Shown piece by piece: positions 36,940-47,433 of a DNA stretch of 64,000 bases; the first letter of the stretch is position 1; every line of letters starts with the position of its first letter. The stretch comes from Pseudomonadota bacterium (GTDB lineage: Bacteria > Pseudomonadota > Gammaproteobacteria > Xanthomonadales > Xanthomonadaceae). The notes under the pieces were generated by a model. That model searched no databases. It saw only the letters and a list, made by a program, of their open reading frames with translations, and was not told the DNA's origin. The position numbers were made by a program, and so were the translations under genes. Location: contig JAFEEL010000052.1 in NCBI GenBank assembly GCA_018241125.1, positions 1-64,000 of the forward strand, written 5' to 3'.

Positions 36940-39156
36940 TCAGGCGTAACCGAAGCGTTCGATGTACGGTTGCAGTGACGCCAGCCACGGCGTCAGGTGC
37001 GCTTCGTAACGCCGCCAGCGCTGCAACGCATCGCGATACAAAGGCCTGCTGACCTGTGCGTAGCTGGGCGTGTCGATGCGCCCGCGCCGTTGCGCGCGTT
37101 CTGCAAAGCCATGCAGGTCGTCGTGCCAGGGCACGTGCAGGAAATCGCACAGCGCCCGTACCTGCCCGTCGAAGTCGGCCACCACGTCCTCGTAACGGAT
37201 GCTGTGGACGGACAAGGGCAACTGCGTGCGCACCAGCTCCCACAGGTCCATCGTGCGGCAGTACAGATCCACCGCGCCTTGCAGGGTGCAGAAGTTGGCC
37301 ATGGCGTGGTTGGGGCGGAACTGCTGCATGAAGCAGCTCAGTACCACGTCGCAGGGGTGACGCAGTGCGAACACGAAGCGTGCATCCGGGAACACGCGAT
37401 GGAGCAGGGCCGCGATGTTGGTGTGCAGCGGGAACTTGTCCAGCAGCAGCTTGTCGCGGGCGCCGCCGCCGTGCTGCGCGGCCGCACCGAAGTAAGTCTC
37501 GCGCAGCAACTCCAGATCGAGCGCATCCAGATCGACCAGCGCGTCCGGGTAGCCGCGCGGGATCGCGCGCACCGCCGCCAGCAGCGTCTGCGCCGGCGGC
37601 TTTTCTTCCATCGCCGCGATCCCCGGGTGGCCATCGAGCACCTGATTGAGCAGGCTGGTACCCGAGCGCGGGAAGCCGATCAGGAACGCCGGACTGGTCG
37701 TCGATGATGCCGCCGCGATGGGCTTGAGGGATTGCAGCCAACCGGCGCGTGCGCGCGCCAGCAGCGCCTCGACACCGGCCAGATACCGGTTCGCACCCGG
37801 ATGCGCGTGTTCCCACGCCGCCTGTGCCAGCTGATTGCCCTGCGTGAAGGCGGCGAACGCGGCATCGACGTCTCCGGCCAGGTCCAGCAGGCGACCGCAT
37901 TCAAAGGCGACGTATTCGCGCTGTGAGTCGGACACGACCAGCGCCTGCGCTCGTGCCAGATGCGACAGGCCGTCGCCCACATCGTTCGCGCGGCGTGCCG
38001 CCTTGCACAGCGCCAGGTGCAACTCGATTGCGCCGCTGCGGCCATCGCCCGGTGCGATCTGGGCAAGACCGGCCCGTGCCACCGTGACGGCGGGTTCGAC
38101 GCGATTGCTGTCCTCGTACAAGTGCGCCAGCCCGGCAGCGGCGTCGAGGTACGCCGGGTCGATCGCGAGAGCTTTTTTCCACGCCGATTCGGCGGCGGCC
38201 CAGTGCTGTCGGGAGTGTTCGATGCGGGCCTGCGCGTCCCACGCGGCGGCACTGTCCGGGTGGGCCGCCAGCAATTGCGCGGCAAGCCGCTGTGCGGGGG
38301 GGAAGTCGCCCCGCTCGGCGTACAGGCGGATGGCGCGCGTCCAGTGGGCGATGCGCAGCGACGCCAGCGCCGGCTCGCTCAGGCACTGGCCGTATTCGTC
38401 GCTGTTCTCTGGAATCCCCGGCTGCCGGGCTTCCAGGCGCTCCAGCCAGGCCCTCGCCTCGGCGATGCGACCGGCGGCGCGCAAGCAGCGCGCCTTCTCG
38501 ATCCAGGCCGGTGCATCCTGCGGATGCTGCCGGCCATAGCGATCGATCCACCGCAGCGCCTGCTCGGGGTGGCCGAGCGCGCGCAACAAACGCGCCTGCG
38601 CCAGCCAATACACCGGTTGTTCCGACGCGTGCTCGGCAACTTCGTGCAGCCGCGCTTGGGCCGCGGAAAAGTCGCTGGCGGCAGCGTGCGCGTCCACCAG
38701 TTCGAGTCGCAGGGACAGCGCTTGCGGGCGATTGGCGACGGCCCGGGTCAGGGCGGTGATGGCACCCGGGAGGTCGCCGGTTTGCCGCAGACAACTGCCT
38801 AGGCCGTGCAGGGCCGAGGCGCTGTCCGGGTCACGGGCCAGCGCTCGGGAAAACGCCAGCCGCGCGCCGGCGGTGTCGTGCGCGTGCCAGCGTGCCCAGC
38901 CAAGGTCCGCGTCGAGTGCCGGATCGTCCGGTCGCAGGACGGCGGCCCGCCGCAACAGATACAACGACGCGGCCGGGTCGTCGGCGCGCAACAGGCCGCG
39001 CCCGGCTGCGGCCAATAGCCCCGGATCGGCGCGAATCTGCTGCCATCGGCTCGCCAGCACGCCGACCAAGGCGTCGGGCCGCTGGGCGGTGATCGCCTGC
39101 CGCAGCAACCCGCCCGCATCGTCCTCGCCGCCTGCCGTGCCCATCGATGCCTGCAT
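36940..39156 (-). CDS. TPR-containing sulfotransferase family protein (2)
   Basis: About 738 residues if started at the ATG at 39156 (39183 and 39144 are alternatives). A long open frame continues upstream to 39513, but the added part looks non-coding. Roughly 1-460 are TPR units, with alternating Ala/Leu-rich helices such as [22 protein letters not shown]. The sulfotransferase domain follows: P-loop [20 protein letters not shown], then [24 protein letters not shown] as the 3'-phosphate-binding segment. It resembles the first sulfotransferase in layout but is much longer. It lies between proteases 2 and 3, on the opposite strand. Confidence 0.82.
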   Translation of the reverse strand: MQASMGTAGGEDDAGGLLRQAITAQRPDALVGVLASRWQQIRADPGLLAAAGRGLLRADDPAASLYLLRRAAVLRPDDPALDADLGWARWHAHDTAGARLAFSRALARDPDSASALHGLGSCLRQTGDLPGAITALTRAVANRPQALSLRLELVDAHAAASDFSAAQARLHEVAEHASEQPVYWLAQARLLRALGHPEQALRWIDRYGRQHPQDAPAWIEKARCLRAAGRIAEARAWLERLEARQPGIPENSDEYGQCLSEPALASLRIAHWTRAIRLYAERGDFPPAQRLAAQLLAAHPDSAAAWDAQARIEHSRQHWAAAESAWKKALAIDPAYLDAAAGLAHLYEDSNRVEPAVTVARAGLAQIAPGDGRSGAIELHLALCKAARRANDVGDGLSHLARAQALVVSDSQREYVAFECGRLLDLAGDVDAAFAAFTQGNQLAQAAWEHAHPGANRYLAGVEALLARARAGWLQSLKPIAAASSTTSPAFLIGFPRSGTSLLNQVLDGHPGIAAMEEKPPAQTLLAAVRAIPRGYPDALVDLDALDLELLRETYFGAAAQHGGGARDKLLLDKFPLHTNIAALLHRVFPDARFVFALRHPCDVVLSCFMQQFRPNHAMANFCTLQGAVDLYCRTMDLWELVRTQLPLSVHSIRYEDVVADFDGQVRALCDFLHVPWHDDLHGFAERAQRRGRIDTPSYAQVSRPLYRDALQRWRRYEAHLTPWLASLQPYIERFGYA

Positions 39157-39534
39157 GCCCACGCATTCCGGATGCCGCACCATGCCAAGCCGCGACGCCA
39201 CTGGCAAGCGCACGCCGGCGTGGCGCCCGATGGCCGCCTGCCGCCGTTGCTTGCGTTGTCTGACAACGATCCGACAGCGGCGAACGGCTTGCAGTCGGCG
39301 GGCCGGCGTGCTGATAATGAACGCCGGTCGAACGGATGGATCGCTTGGCGCGTGCGTGCGGGGCCGGCTGCCAGTTGCAGGCTCCAGCGGGCGTGCGTCG
39401 GGGGAGGGTTGAGGGCCGCGCGTCAACGGGACATGGCGGGTCGTCAGGTGCAGCAAAGGGGCGGATCGCCCTTGTACGAACGTCGGGATCCACGCGTCGC
39501 CGGCGTACCACACAAATTACTTCTGGGGTCACGA
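39157..39534. other. Intergenic region between sulfotransferase 2 and S53 protease 3
   Basis: About 380 bp serving as the divergent promoter region. Frames cross it on both strands but have no recognisable domain. No clear -10/-35 pair was identified. Confidence 0.4.
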
Positions 39535-41880
39535 ATGAACACGAAATCTCTGCGTAAGACGACCATCGCCCTGTCCATCGTCGCCGCCATGTGCGCCAGC
39601 GGCGCCATGGCGGCTGGTACCGATGCTTCCCTGCTCTCCGTGGCCAAGCCGGTCACCTTGCGTCATGGCGACGCGGTGATGGGCGCGCTGCCGACCAGCC
39701 AGCCGATGCACGTAGCGATCGCGCTCAAGGTGCGCGATGGCGCCGGGCTCGACGCCTTCGTCAAGAACTCCGCCAAGAACCCCGGCGCGATCAAGCCGAT
39801 GAGCCGCGACGCGTTCATGGCCAACCATGCGCCCACCCAGGTGCAGGCGCAGACGGTCGCCAACTACCTCACGCGCATGGGCTTCACCAACGTGCAGATC
39901 GCGCCCAACCGCATGCTGGTCACCGCCGATGGCACCGCACTGACCGCCGGCAAGGCGTTCTTGACCAGCTTCGCGCAGGTCAAGACCCGCGACGGCCGTC
40001 TGGCCTACGCCAACACCTCGGACATCCGCATTCCGGCCGCGCTCGGCGGCAGCGTGCTGGCCGTGCTGGGCATGCAGACGGTCAATCAGGGTCACGTGAT
40101 GGTCCAGCCGCGCAAGGCCGGCAACGTGCACACCAATGCCATCGTCGGCCACAACCCGAACGATTTTGCCTCGATTTACGGCGGCACCGGCGTGGCCACC
40201 GCGGCCGGCATCCCGGTCGGCATCTTCACCAACGGCGATGTCTCGTCCTCGATCACCGATCTGAATACCTTCACCACGGCCAACGGTTTGGCGGCGGTCA
40301 ACACCAGCGTCGTCAAGACCAACGGCGGCGGCACCGACACCAGCGGCCAGGTCGAGTGGGATCTGGACAGCCAGGACATCGTCGGCATGGGCGGCGGTCA
40401 GGTCGGCAGCATCACCTTCTACACCGCACCGACCCTGTCCGACGCGGACATGACCGCCAACTTCAACACCATCGTCAACGCCAACGCGGTCAAGATCATC
40501 AACGTCTCGATCGGCGGTTGCGAAACCTACGCGCAGCAATCGGGCACCGCCGCGGCGGTCGATCAGATCCTCTCGGTCGGCGTGTCGCAGGGCCAGACCT
40601 TCTCGATCTCCACCGGCGACTCCGGTGCCGACGAGTGCGGCAATGGCGGTACCACCCCGAGCTGGCCGGCCAACTCGCCCTACGTGGTCGCCGTGGCCGG
40701 CACCACGCTCGACGCCAGCACCGGTTCGGGCGCCACCTGGAACAGCGAAGTCGTGTGGCCGGGCAGCGGCGGCAGCGCCAGCAAGTACGAGCCTAAGCCC
40801 ACCTACCAGATGCTGCTGGTTCCGGGCAACTTCCGCGGCGTGGCGGATGTGGCGTTCGACGCCGATCCCAACTCCGGCGCGATCATCAACGTCGGCAGCG
40901 GCACCGAGCAGGTCGGTGGCACCAGTCTGGCGGCGCCGATCTTTGCCGGCATGTGGGCGCGCGTGCTGGCGGTCAAGGGGCAGAGCTTCGGCTTCGCCAA
41001 TCCGTACCTGTACACCTTGCCGTGGGCCGATTTCCACGACATCACATCCGGCAGCAACGGCATTCCTGCCGGCCCCGGCTACGACTTCGCCAGCGGTCGC
41101 GGCAGCGTCATCCTCAACAAGGCCATCAACGACATCGGCAAGGTCGTCGGCACGCCGCCGGTGGCGAACTTCAGCTATGTCACCAGCGGCCTGACCGCCA
41201 ACTTCACCGACAGCTCGACCGATGCCGGCGGCACCATCACCAACTGGTTCTGGAACTACGGCGACGGTTCCCCGATCGATTCGCAGCAGAACCCGTGGCA
41301 TACCTATGTCGGTGCGGGCACCTACAACGTCACCCTCACGGTGGGCGACAGCAACCTGAACATCTCCAGCAAGACTTCCGCAGTGACGGTCGCGCCGGCC
41401 GGCAGCCTGATCCAGAACACCGGCTTCGAGACGGGCATCAGCCCGTGGCTGTTCTCCTCGCCGGGGTTGCGCAACAGCAGCGCCAAGGAACCGGCGCATG
41501 GCGGCCAGTGGGATGCGTGGCTGGGCGGCACCGGCAAGGCGCACACCGACTGGATCTCCCAGAAGTTCACCGTTCCGGCCGGCAAGACCAAGGCCACGTT
41601 GAACTACTGGTTGCACATCGACACCAACGAGACCAGCAAGATCCGCGCGTTCGACACCATGACCGTGGGTGTCTACAACACCGGCGGCTTCCTGCTCAAG
41701 AAGCTGGCGACGTTCGACAATCGCACCGGGTGCATGCCCGGTAAGTGCGGGTACACGATGCAGACGGCCGATCTGTCGGCTTACATCGGCCAGACGGTGG
41801 TGTTGAAGTTCTCTGCGACCGAGGATTCCTCGCTGCAGACCTCGTTCGTGCTCGACGACGTGACGGTGACCGTTCAGTAA
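39535..41880 (+). CDS. Secreted S53 (sedolisin) protease 3 with PKD and jelly-roll-like domains
   Basis: 781 residues: signal peptide (1-27, ending AMAA), prodomain, and catalytic domain with Glu274 and Asp278 in EWDLDSQD, oxyanion Asp in [11 protein letters not shown] and Ser464 in GGTSLAAP. The Ca-binding loop is in [10 protein letters not shown]. No polyglycine linker is present; the PKD domain ([21 protein letters not shown], about 543-620) follows the catalytic domain through a short GTPP linker. The C-terminal domain ([34 protein letters not shown]) is shared with protease 2. More diverged than proteases 1 and 2 are from each other. Confidence 0.92.
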   Translation: MNTKSLRKTTIALSIVAAMCASGAMAAGTDASLLSVAKPVTLRHGDAVMGALPTSQPMHVAIALKVRDGAGLDAFVKNSAKNPGAIKPMSRDAFMANHAPTQVQAQTVANYLTRMGFTNVQIAPNRMLVTADGTALTAGKAFLTSFAQVKTRDGRLAYANTSDIRIPAALGGSVLAVLGMQTVNQGHVMVQPRKAGNVHTNAIVGHNPNDFASIYGGTGVATAAGIPVGIFTNGDVSSSITDLNTFTTANGLAAVNTSVVKTNGGGTDTSGQVEWDLDSQDIVGMGGGQVGSITFYTAPTLSDADMTANFNTIVNANAVKIINVSIGGCETYAQQSGTAAAVDQILSVGVSQGQTFSISTGDSGADECGNGGTTPSWPANSPYVVAVAGTTLDASTGSGATWNSEVVWPGSGGSASKYEPKPTYQMLLVPGNFRGVADVAFDADPNSGAIINVGSGTEQVGGTSLAAPIFAGMWARVLAVKGQSFGFANPYLYTLPWADFHDITSGSNGIPAGPGYDFASGRGSVILNKAINDIGKVVGTPPVANFSYVTSGLTANFTDSSTDAGGTITNWFWNYGDGSPIDSQQNPWHTYVGAGTYNVTLTVGDSNLNISSKTSAVTVAPAGSLIQNTGFETGISPWLFSSPGLRNSSAKEPAHGGQWDAWLGGTGKAHTDWISQKFTVPAGKTKATLNYWLHIDTNETSKIRAFDTMTVGVYNTGGFLLKKLATFDNRTGCMPGKCGYTMQTADLSAYIGQTVVLKFSATEDSSLQTSFVLDDVTVTVQ

Positions 41881-41902
41881 GCAGCACTGGCGGTAGATGA
41901 AA

Positions 41903-41939
41903 AACAAGAACCCCGGCCTTGCGCCGGGGTTCTTGTTTG
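41903..41939 (+). terminator. Terminator of S53 protease 3
   Basis: ACAAGAACCCCGGC-cttgc-GCCGGGGTTCTTGT, a 14-bp stem. It may work in both directions and end the convergent asparaginase transcript too. Confidence 0.85.
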
Positions 41940-41986
41940 TGTGCCTGCCGACGCGGATCGTCGTCAGCGCCGCGCTGCCGTGAGGT

Positions 41987-42478
41987 TCAGCCGGTGGCTT
42001 CGAAGCGATTGGCGGCCACGTTCTTGCGCACCTTGAGCGGATCCCAGATGCGCCCGTTCATGGCGATGTACACGCCCGGCGGCAGGCTCTGCACCGCGCC
42101 GACCGCCGCCCCGATGTTGAACTCGGCGTCCGAGCCGCGAAAGCGCGCCGGGTTGAGCGCGCCGGTGAGCACGATGGTCTTGCCTTCGACGCTTGCCAGT
42201 ACCTTGGCCGTTTCCACCATCGAATCGGTGCCGTGGGTGACCAGCACGTGGCGCGCGGCCTGCGCGGCGATGGTGGCGCGCACCAGCTCGCGATCGGCGG
42301 CGGTGATGTGCAGGCTGTCCTTGCGCAGGATCGGGATCACGTTGAAGGCGAACGCGACGCCCAGTTCGGACAGGATGCGCCCGATCTGCGGTTCCCCGAC
42401 CTGATAGTCCGACTTGTCGTCGAAATAGATCTTGTCGATGGTGCCGCCGGTGGTGACGATGCACAGTTGCTCCATCAT
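41987..42478 (-). CDS. Short asparaginase-domain protein
   Basis: 163 residues corresponding only to the N-terminal domain of type I/II asparaginases. It has CIVTTGGTIDK near the start (the catalytic Thr of TGGTI), VLVTHGTDSMVETAK (second Thr-Asp pair) and IVLTGALNPARFRGSDAEFNIGAAVGA. The C-terminal domain that completes the dimeric active site is absent. Such single-domain forms occur in several proteobacteria; activity is uncertain. Adjacent start codons at 42478 and 42475; a frame reaches 43312 but lies antisense to the DUF3426 gene. Confidence 0.8.
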   Translation of the reverse strand: MMEQLCIVTTGGTIDKIYFDDKSDYQVGEPQIGRILSELGVAFAFNVIPILRKDSLHITAADRELVRATIAAQAARHVLVTHGTDSMVETAKVLASVEGKTIVLTGALNPARFRGSDAEFNIGAAVGAVQSLPPGVYIAMNGRIWDPLKVRKNVAANRFEATG

Positions 42479-42661
42479 GGCCAACATTCCGATCGGTGCG
42501 CGTGGGCCGATTGTCCCGCGTTCGGCGACCGCGGGAAAGCCCGGCGCTTGCCATCGCCACGGTGATTCCCCGATTGCGGCGATTTGCCGACACGCGTTCA
42601 CTCCGCCGCCGATTTCCCGCACACTGTGCACGCCGCCGCGACCGCCAGCCACCCGCCCGCG

Positions 42662-43390
42662 ATGCAAATTCATTGTCCCCGCTGCCACTGCGCGGCCACG
42701 CTTGCCGATGACCACCCGTCCATCGCCGAAGGGTTCGTCGCGTGCCCGGCGTGTGGCGAGCGCATCGACCTGCTGGCACCGGCGGGCGAGCCCATGGCGG
42801 TCGACCGCGGCGCCGCGCAGACAGCGCCTGGTGATCGCGCTCAGGGCGATCTGTTCGCAACCCGCGCGCGGCCCTCGGTGCCCATTGCGGTGCCGCGCTT
42901 TGCGCGCGAGCGCGTGCGTCAGGTCTTGCCCGGACAGGGGCGCTGGTGGCTGGCCAGCGCGGCGTTGACGCTGTCCTTGCTGTTGGTCGTGCCGGTCGCG
43001 GATCGCAACGCACTGGCGGCCGACGCCAATTGGCGGCCGACGATGCAATCGCTGTGCGGGATGATCGGTTGCACCTTGCCGCCGTGGCGCGAGCCGGGCG
43101 CGTTCCAGATCACCGCCCGCGAGTTCAATCGGCATCCTTCGGTCAAGGGCGCACTGCTGGTCACCGCCAGCTTCCGCAACGGCGCCGCGTTCGCGCAGGC
43201 TTGGCCGCTGCTGGAAGTCACCGCGCAGGACGTCAATGGCCGGGTGATCGGCAAGCGCCGTTTCCAGCCGAGCCAATACCTGGGCGGCGCTCCCGATGCG
43301 CACGAGCTGCAACCGGGTCAGGCGGCGAACGCGACGCTGGAAATCGTCGCCGATCCGGCGGCCGTCACTTGGGGAATCGATTTTCGCTGA
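42662..43390 (+). CDS. DUF3426 zinc-ribbon membrane protein
   Basis: 242 residues. An N-terminal zinc ribbon (IHCPRCHCAATL and VACPACGERIDL; two CxxC pairs, residues 4-35) is followed by a linker, one membrane segment (WWLASAALTLSLLLVVPV, about 100-117) and the DUF3426 domain (MQSLCGMIGCTLPPWREPGAFQI, PLLEVTAQDVNGRVIGKRRFQPSQYL). Function unknown. In relatives it lies between prmA and fis; here fis follows about 210 bp downstream. Confidence 0.85.
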   Translation: MQIHCPRCHCAATLADDHPSIAEGFVACPACGERIDLLAPAGEPMAVDRGAAQTAPGDRAQGDLFATRARPSVPIAVPRFARERVRQVLPGQGRWWLASAALTLSLLLVVPVADRNALAADANWRPTMQSLCGMIGCTLPPWREPGAFQITAREFNRHPSVKGALLVTASFRNGAAFAQAWPLLEVTAQDVNGRVIGKRRFQPSQYLGGAPDAHELQPGQAANATLEIVADPAAVTWGIDFR

Positions 43391-43598
43391 GCGGCCGGCG
43401 TATCGCGAATTGTGACGGCCGACACGATCCCGCCCGCATGATCAACCCGCAAGGGCGCGTACTGGGCGACGACGCTGCGCGCGGTCCATCGCAGTTCGTG
43501 TCAAGAAAAATATTTTTCGCGAACCCGTGCACGCAGTGTGAACCACGGGGGTACACTCCATCCCCCGCAGCGTTCCCCCCGGTGGTCGCCCTTGCGGG

Positions 43599-43916
43599 AT
43601 GGAACGGAACGCTGGCATCGGAGTGCGAGACGACGTGGACGGTATCCAGGCATTGCGCGACGCCGGTTCGGCGAGCGCGGCATCGACCCAGCCGGGCTTG
43701 GGCGAGAGCGTGGTGCACGCGGTGCGCCGCTACCTGCGTGATCTGGGCGATCATCCGCCCGAGGATATGTACGCGCTGATCTTGCAGGAAGTCGAAAAAC
43801 CGCTGTTGCGCGAAGTGCTGCGCCATTGCGACGGCAACCAGTGCCGCGCGGCGGCGGCGCTGGGCATCAACCGCGGCACCTTGCGCAAGAAGCTGCGCGA
43901 ATATCGCCTGGCCTGA
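43599..43916 (+). CDS. fis: Fis-family nucleoid-associated regulator
   Basis: 105 residues. The C-terminal helix-turn-helix is [32 protein letters not shown], and the core dimerisation helices are [18 protein letters not shown]. It bends DNA and regulates rRNA and other promoters. The N-terminal start is less certain; the ATG at 43599 is weakly supported and downstream GTGs exist. An A/T-rich palindrome (AAAAATATTTTT, 43505-43516) lies upstream and could be an UP-element or autoregulatory site. Followed by purH. Confidence 0.9.
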   Translation: MERNAGIGVRDDVDGIQALRDAGSASAASTQPGLGESVVHAVRRYLRDLGDHPPEDMYALILQEVEKPLLREVLRHCDGNQCRAAAALGINRGTLRKKLREYRLA

Positions 43917-43954
43917 GGCCGCACTGCCGGCGGTCATGAAACGGCGTGGCCGGC

Positions 43955-43960
43955 TATAAT
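43955..43960 (+). promoter_or_regulatory. -10 box (TATAAT) of purH
   Basis: Perfect TATAAT 28 bp before the purH ATG, followed by an eight-T run in the leader. The -35 region (GGTCAT) is weak. Confidence 0.6.
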
Positions 43961-43987
43961 CGCCGACCCGTTTTTTTTGTCATCGCC

Positions 43988-45625
43988 ATGCCCGCCAACG
44001 CCCCCGCCGCCACGCACCAGCTCGTGCGTCGCGCCCTGCTCTCGGTATCCGACAAGACCGGCCTGCTCGATCTGGCGCGCGCGCTGACCGCGCACGGGGT
44101 GGAACTGCTGTCGACCGGAGGAACCGCCAAAGCGCTGCGCGATGCCGGCATCGCGGTGCGCGACGTCAGCCACGCCACCGGCTTCCCGGAAATCATGGAC
44201 GGTCGCGTCAAGACCTTGCACCCGGCGATCCATGGCGGCCTGCTGGGGCGCGAAGGCATCGACGATGCGGTGATGGCGACGCACGGCATCGCCCCGATCG
44301 ATCTGCTGGTGGTCAACCTCTACCCGTTCGAAGCCACTGTCGCCAAGGCCGATTGCAGTTACGAAGATGCGGTGGAAAACATCGACATCGGCGGCCCGGC
44401 GATGCTGCGCGCGGCGGCCAAGAACCATGCGCGCGTGGCGGTCGTGGTCGACCCGTCCGATTACCCGGCGCTGATCGACGCACTCGCCGCCGGCGGCACC
44501 ACCGCTGCGCAGCGCCGCGGCTTCGCCGCCAAGGCCTACGCCCACACCGCGCACTACGACGGGCGCATCGCGCAATGGTTGTCGCCGCGAGCCGAAAACG
44601 TCGACACGCCCGAGGCGTGGCCGCACACGTTCCATCTGTCGCTGAACCTTGCTTGCGTGCTGCGCTACGGCGAAAACCCGCACCAGTCCGGCGCGTTGTA
44701 CGTCGAGAAAAATTCGCCATCGGGAATCGTCGCCACCGCGCGTTTCCTGCAGGGCAAAGAACTGTCGTACAACAACCTGGCCGATGCCGACGCCGCGCTC
44801 GAATGCGTCAAGTCCTTCGATGCGCCGGCCTGCGTGATCGTCAAGCACGCCAACCCCTGCGGCGTGGCCGTCGCGGCCAGTCTGCTCGATGCCTACGATC
44901 GCGCCTACGCCACCGATCCGACTTCCGCCTTCGGCGGCATCATCGCCTTCAACCGCGACCTCGATGCAGCAACCGCCAAGGAAATCGTCAAGCGCCAGTT
45001 CGTCGAAGTGGTGATCGCGCCGCAGGTCGACGCCGACGCGCTGGCGGCGCTGGCGAAAAAGCCCAACGTGCGCGTGCTGGCCTGCGGCACGTTCACCAAC
45101 TCCGTTCCTGGTGAGCCGGATCGGTCGAGAACGCAGTTCGGGCCGATCCGTGTCGAACCACGGCTCGACTGCAAACGCATCGCCGGTGGCTTGCTGGTGC
45201 AAGACGCCGATACCGATGGGCTCACCGTGGCCGACCTGAAGGTGGTCACCCGCCGCGCGCCCGATGCGCGACAGTTGGACGATCTGTTGTTCGCCTGGAA
45301 GGTGGCGGCGCACGTCAAATCCAACGCCATCGTGTACGCCCATGATCTGCGCACCGTGGGCATCGGCGCCGGGCAGATGAGTCGGGTGGTGAGTGCGAAG
45401 ATCGCCGCGCTCAAGGCCGCGGAGGCGGGCATCGCGGTGCCCGGTTCGGCGATGGCCTCCGACGCGTTCTTCCCGTTCCGCGATGGCATCGACGCCGCCG
45501 CCGCCGCCGGCATCGCCAGCGTGATCCAACCCGGCGGCTCGATGCGCGACGCCGAGGTGATCGCCGCCGCCGACGAACACGGTATCGCCATGGTGTTCAC
45601 CGGTCGTCGGCATTTCCGGCACTGA
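43988..45625 (+). CDS. purH: Bifunctional AICAR formyltransferase/IMP cyclohydrolase, with repeat insert
   Basis: Catalyses the last two steps of IMP synthesis. 545 residues: the MGS-like cyclohydrolase domain ([42 protein letters not shown]) and the AICARFT domain with [33 protein letters not shown] and the closing [12 protein letters not shown]. The start at 43988 fits the family. It is about 18 residues longer than typical; the extra lies near 373-392 ([19 protein letters not shown]) and is encoded by a dispersed-repeat copy (45102-45163). Confidence 0.96.
   Translation: MPANAPAATHQLVRRALLSVSDKTGLLDLARALTAHGVELLSTGGTAKALRDAGIAVRDVSHATGFPEIMDGRVKTLHPAIHGGLLGREGIDDAVMATHGIAPIDLLVVNLYPFEATVAKADCSYEDAVENIDIGGPAMLRAAAKNHARVAVVVDPSDYPALIDALAAGGTTAAQRRGFAAKAYAHTAHYDGRIAQWLSPRAENVDTPEAWPHTFHLSLNLACVLRYGENPHQSGALYVEKNSPSGIVATARFLQGKELSYNNLADADAALECVKSFDAPACVIVKHANPCGVAVAASLLDAYDRAYATDPTSAFGGIIAFNRDLDAATAKEIVKRQFVEVVIAPQVDADALAALAKKPNVRVLACGTFTNSVPGEPDRSRTQFGPIRVEPRLDCKRIAGGLLVQDADTDGLTVADLKVVTRRAPDARQLDDLLFAWKVAAHVKSNAIVYAHDLRTVGIGAGQMSRVVSAKIAALKAAEAGIAVPGSAMASDAFFPFRDGIDAAAAAGIASVIQPGGSMRDAEVIAAADEHGIAMVFTGRRHFRH
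45102..45163. repeat. Dispersed repeat inside purH
   Basis: CCGTTCCTGGTGAGCC, GGATCGG, an 18-bp loop, CCGATCC, then GTGTCGAACCACGG. This is the GTGGTGAGC...GTCGAACCA repeat type also seen at 24198-24261, folded as a hairpin and read in frame. Confidence 0.65.
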
Positions 45626-45654
45626 CGACCACCATCGCCCTCGGGAGCCAACCC

Positions 45655-46083
45655 ATGCAAGCGCACCTTGCCCGTATCGCCACCGCCACCGCGCTGGCCG
45701 CCGCGCTCGTGGCGTGTTCGCCCAAACCGGCGCCCATCGATCCGCAGCACATCGCCACGAAAATCAATGCCGGCCTGCCCAAGCCCTACGTCGATGGCTT
45801 GGTCGTGCAGCACGCGCACGCCGATGGAAAGCGCATGGTGATCGACATCCGCATCCCGTTTGCAGCAGCCGCGCAGATCGATGCGGCCAAGCTGCCGCGC
45901 ATGCGCGAACAAGAGCAGGGCGATCTGAACATCGCCGCCTGCACCGATGCCGACCTCAAGGCGTTGATGGATGCGCACTATGGCGTGTCGCGACGTTTTC
46001 TGGACAAGGACGGCAAGACCGTGTTCGAGATCGCCGCGCTCAAGGCGCCCAACTGCAAACTGGTCGGCGGAACCACCCCGTGA
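45655..46083 (+). CDS. Putative lipoprotein, function unknown
   Basis: 142 residues. The N-terminal hydrophobic segment ends in a lipobox, LVAC, at residues 18-21, predicting lipid attachment at Cys21 and export. The rest (HADGKRMVIDIRIPF, CTDADLKALMDAHYGVSRRFLDKDG) matches no family I can name. Two further cysteines may pair. It sits between purH and purD, and its stop overlaps the purD start (GTGA), so the three are probably one operon. Confidence 0.7.
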   Translation: MQAHLARIATATALAAALVACSPKPAPIDPQHIATKINAGLPKPYVDGLVVQHAHADGKRMVIDIRIPFAAAAQIDAAKLPRMREQEQGDLNIAACTDADLKALMDAHYGVSRRFLDKDGKTVFEIAALKAPNCKLVGGTTP

Positions 46084-47369
46084 AGGTTCTCGTCATCGGC
46101 GCGGGCGGGCGCGAGCACGCGCTGGCGTGGAAGCTGGCGCAATCGGCGCGGGTGGCCGAAGTGCTGGTTGCCCCGGGCAATGCCGGCACTGCACGCGAAG
46201 GCAAGTGCCGCAATGTGGCGGTGAACGCCACCGACATCGACGGCCTGCTGGCGCTGGTCGAACGCGAAGGCATCGGCCTGACCGTGGTCGGCCCGGAAGC
46301 GCCGCTGGTGGCCGGCGTGGTGGATGCCTTTCGTGCCCGCGGCTTGCGCATCTTCGGCCCAACCGCCGCGGCGGCGCAGTTGGAAGGCAGCAAGGCTTTC
46401 GCCAAGGATTTCCTCGCCCGCCACGGCATCCCTACCGCGCACTACGCGGTGTTCACCGATCTGGATGCCGCGCTCACGCACCTGCGCGCCGTCGGCGCGC
46501 CCATCGTGGTCAAAGCCGACGGCCTGGCCGCCGGCAAGGGCGTGATCGTGGCCACCACGCTGGCCGAAGCCGAAGCCGCGGTGCGCGAGATGCTCGCCGG
46601 CAATGCCTTCGGCAGCGCCGGGTCGCGGGTGGTGATCGAGGAGTTTTTACAGGGCGAGGAAGCCAGCTTCATCTGCATGGTCGATGGCACTCATGTGCTG
46701 CCGATGGCGACCTCGCAAGATCACAAGCGCGTGTCCGATGGCGATACCGGCCCCAATACTGGCGGCATGGGCGCGTATTCGCCGGCGCCGGTGGTCAGCC
46801 CGGAAGTGCACGCACGCATCGTGCGCGAGGTGATCGAGCCGACCGTGCTCGGCATGGCCAGCGAAGGCACCCCGTTCACCGGCTTTCTGTATGCCGGCCT
46901 GATGATCGATGCGAGCGGTGCGCCGAAGGTGATCGAGTTCAATGTGCGTTTCGGCGACCCGGAAACGCAGCCGATCCTGTTGCGTCTGCAATCGGATCTG
47001 TTCGACCTAGTGGAAGCGGCGATCGACGGCACGCTCGATCGGATCTGCGCGCAGTGGGATCGGCGCTGCGCGCTGGGGGTGGTGATGGCTGCCGCGAACT
47101 ACCCGGATACCCCGCGCACCGGCGATGTCATCCACGGCCTCGACTGTGCGCAGCCCGCAGGCACGAAGGTGTTCCACGCCGGCACCAAGCTCGACGCTGC
47201 CGGCAACGTGGTCACCGCCGGTGGCCGCGTGCTGTGTGCCTGCGCGCTGGGGGCGAGCGTGGTCGACGCGCAACGCGGCGCGTATGCGGCGGCGGCGAGG
47301 ATTTTCTGGGATGGCGAGTTTCACCGCCACGACATAGGCTGGCGGGCGATCGCGCGCGAGCGCTGCTGA
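46080..47369 (+). CDS. purD: phosphoribosylamine--glycine ligase
   Basis: 429-residue ATP-grasp enzyme, second step of purine synthesis. VLVIGAGGREHALAWKLAQS at the N terminus, GPEAPLVAGVVDAF, KADGLAAGKGVIVA, EEFLQGEEASFICMVDG, SQDHKRVSDGDTGPNTGGMGAYSPAPV and FNVRFGDPETQP are all present. The start is the GTG at 46080, overlapping the upstream lipoprotein stop; it matches the family N terminus (KVLVIG). Confidence 0.96.
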   Translation: MKVLVIGAGGREHALAWKLAQSARVAEVLVAPGNAGTAREGKCRNVAVNATDIDGLLALVEREGIGLTVVGPEAPLVAGVVDAFRARGLRIFGPTAAAAQLEGSKAFAKDFLARHGIPTAHYAVFTDLDAALTHLRAVGAPIVVKADGLAAGKGVIVATTLAEAEAAVREMLAGNAFGSAGSRVVIEEFLQGEEASFICMVDGTHVLPMATSQDHKRVSDGDTGPNTGGMGAYSPAPVVSPEVHARIVREVIEPTVLGMASEGTPFTGFLYAGLMIDASGAPKVIEFNVRFGDPETQPILLRLQSDLFDLVEAAIDGTLDRICAQWDRRCALGVVMAAANYPDTPRTGDVIHGLDCAQPAGTKVFHAGTKLDAAGNVVTAGGRVLCACALGASVVDAQRGAYAAAARIFWDGEFHRHDIGWRAIARERC

Positions 47370-47433
47370 GTCGGCAATCACATCGTCGTTCGCGCAACCG
47401 CACATGCAACGCAACCAGCAGCCCGGAGCTCCG

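Noticed and set aside
39157-39513. N-terminal extension of sulfotransferase 2 by 119 residues
   Set aside because: Arg/Pro-rich with no TPR pattern and would consume the divergent promoter region of S53 protease 3.
41987-43312. 441-residue asparaginase reading
   Set aside because: Only the last 163 residues match the family; the rest is antisense to the DUF3426 gene.
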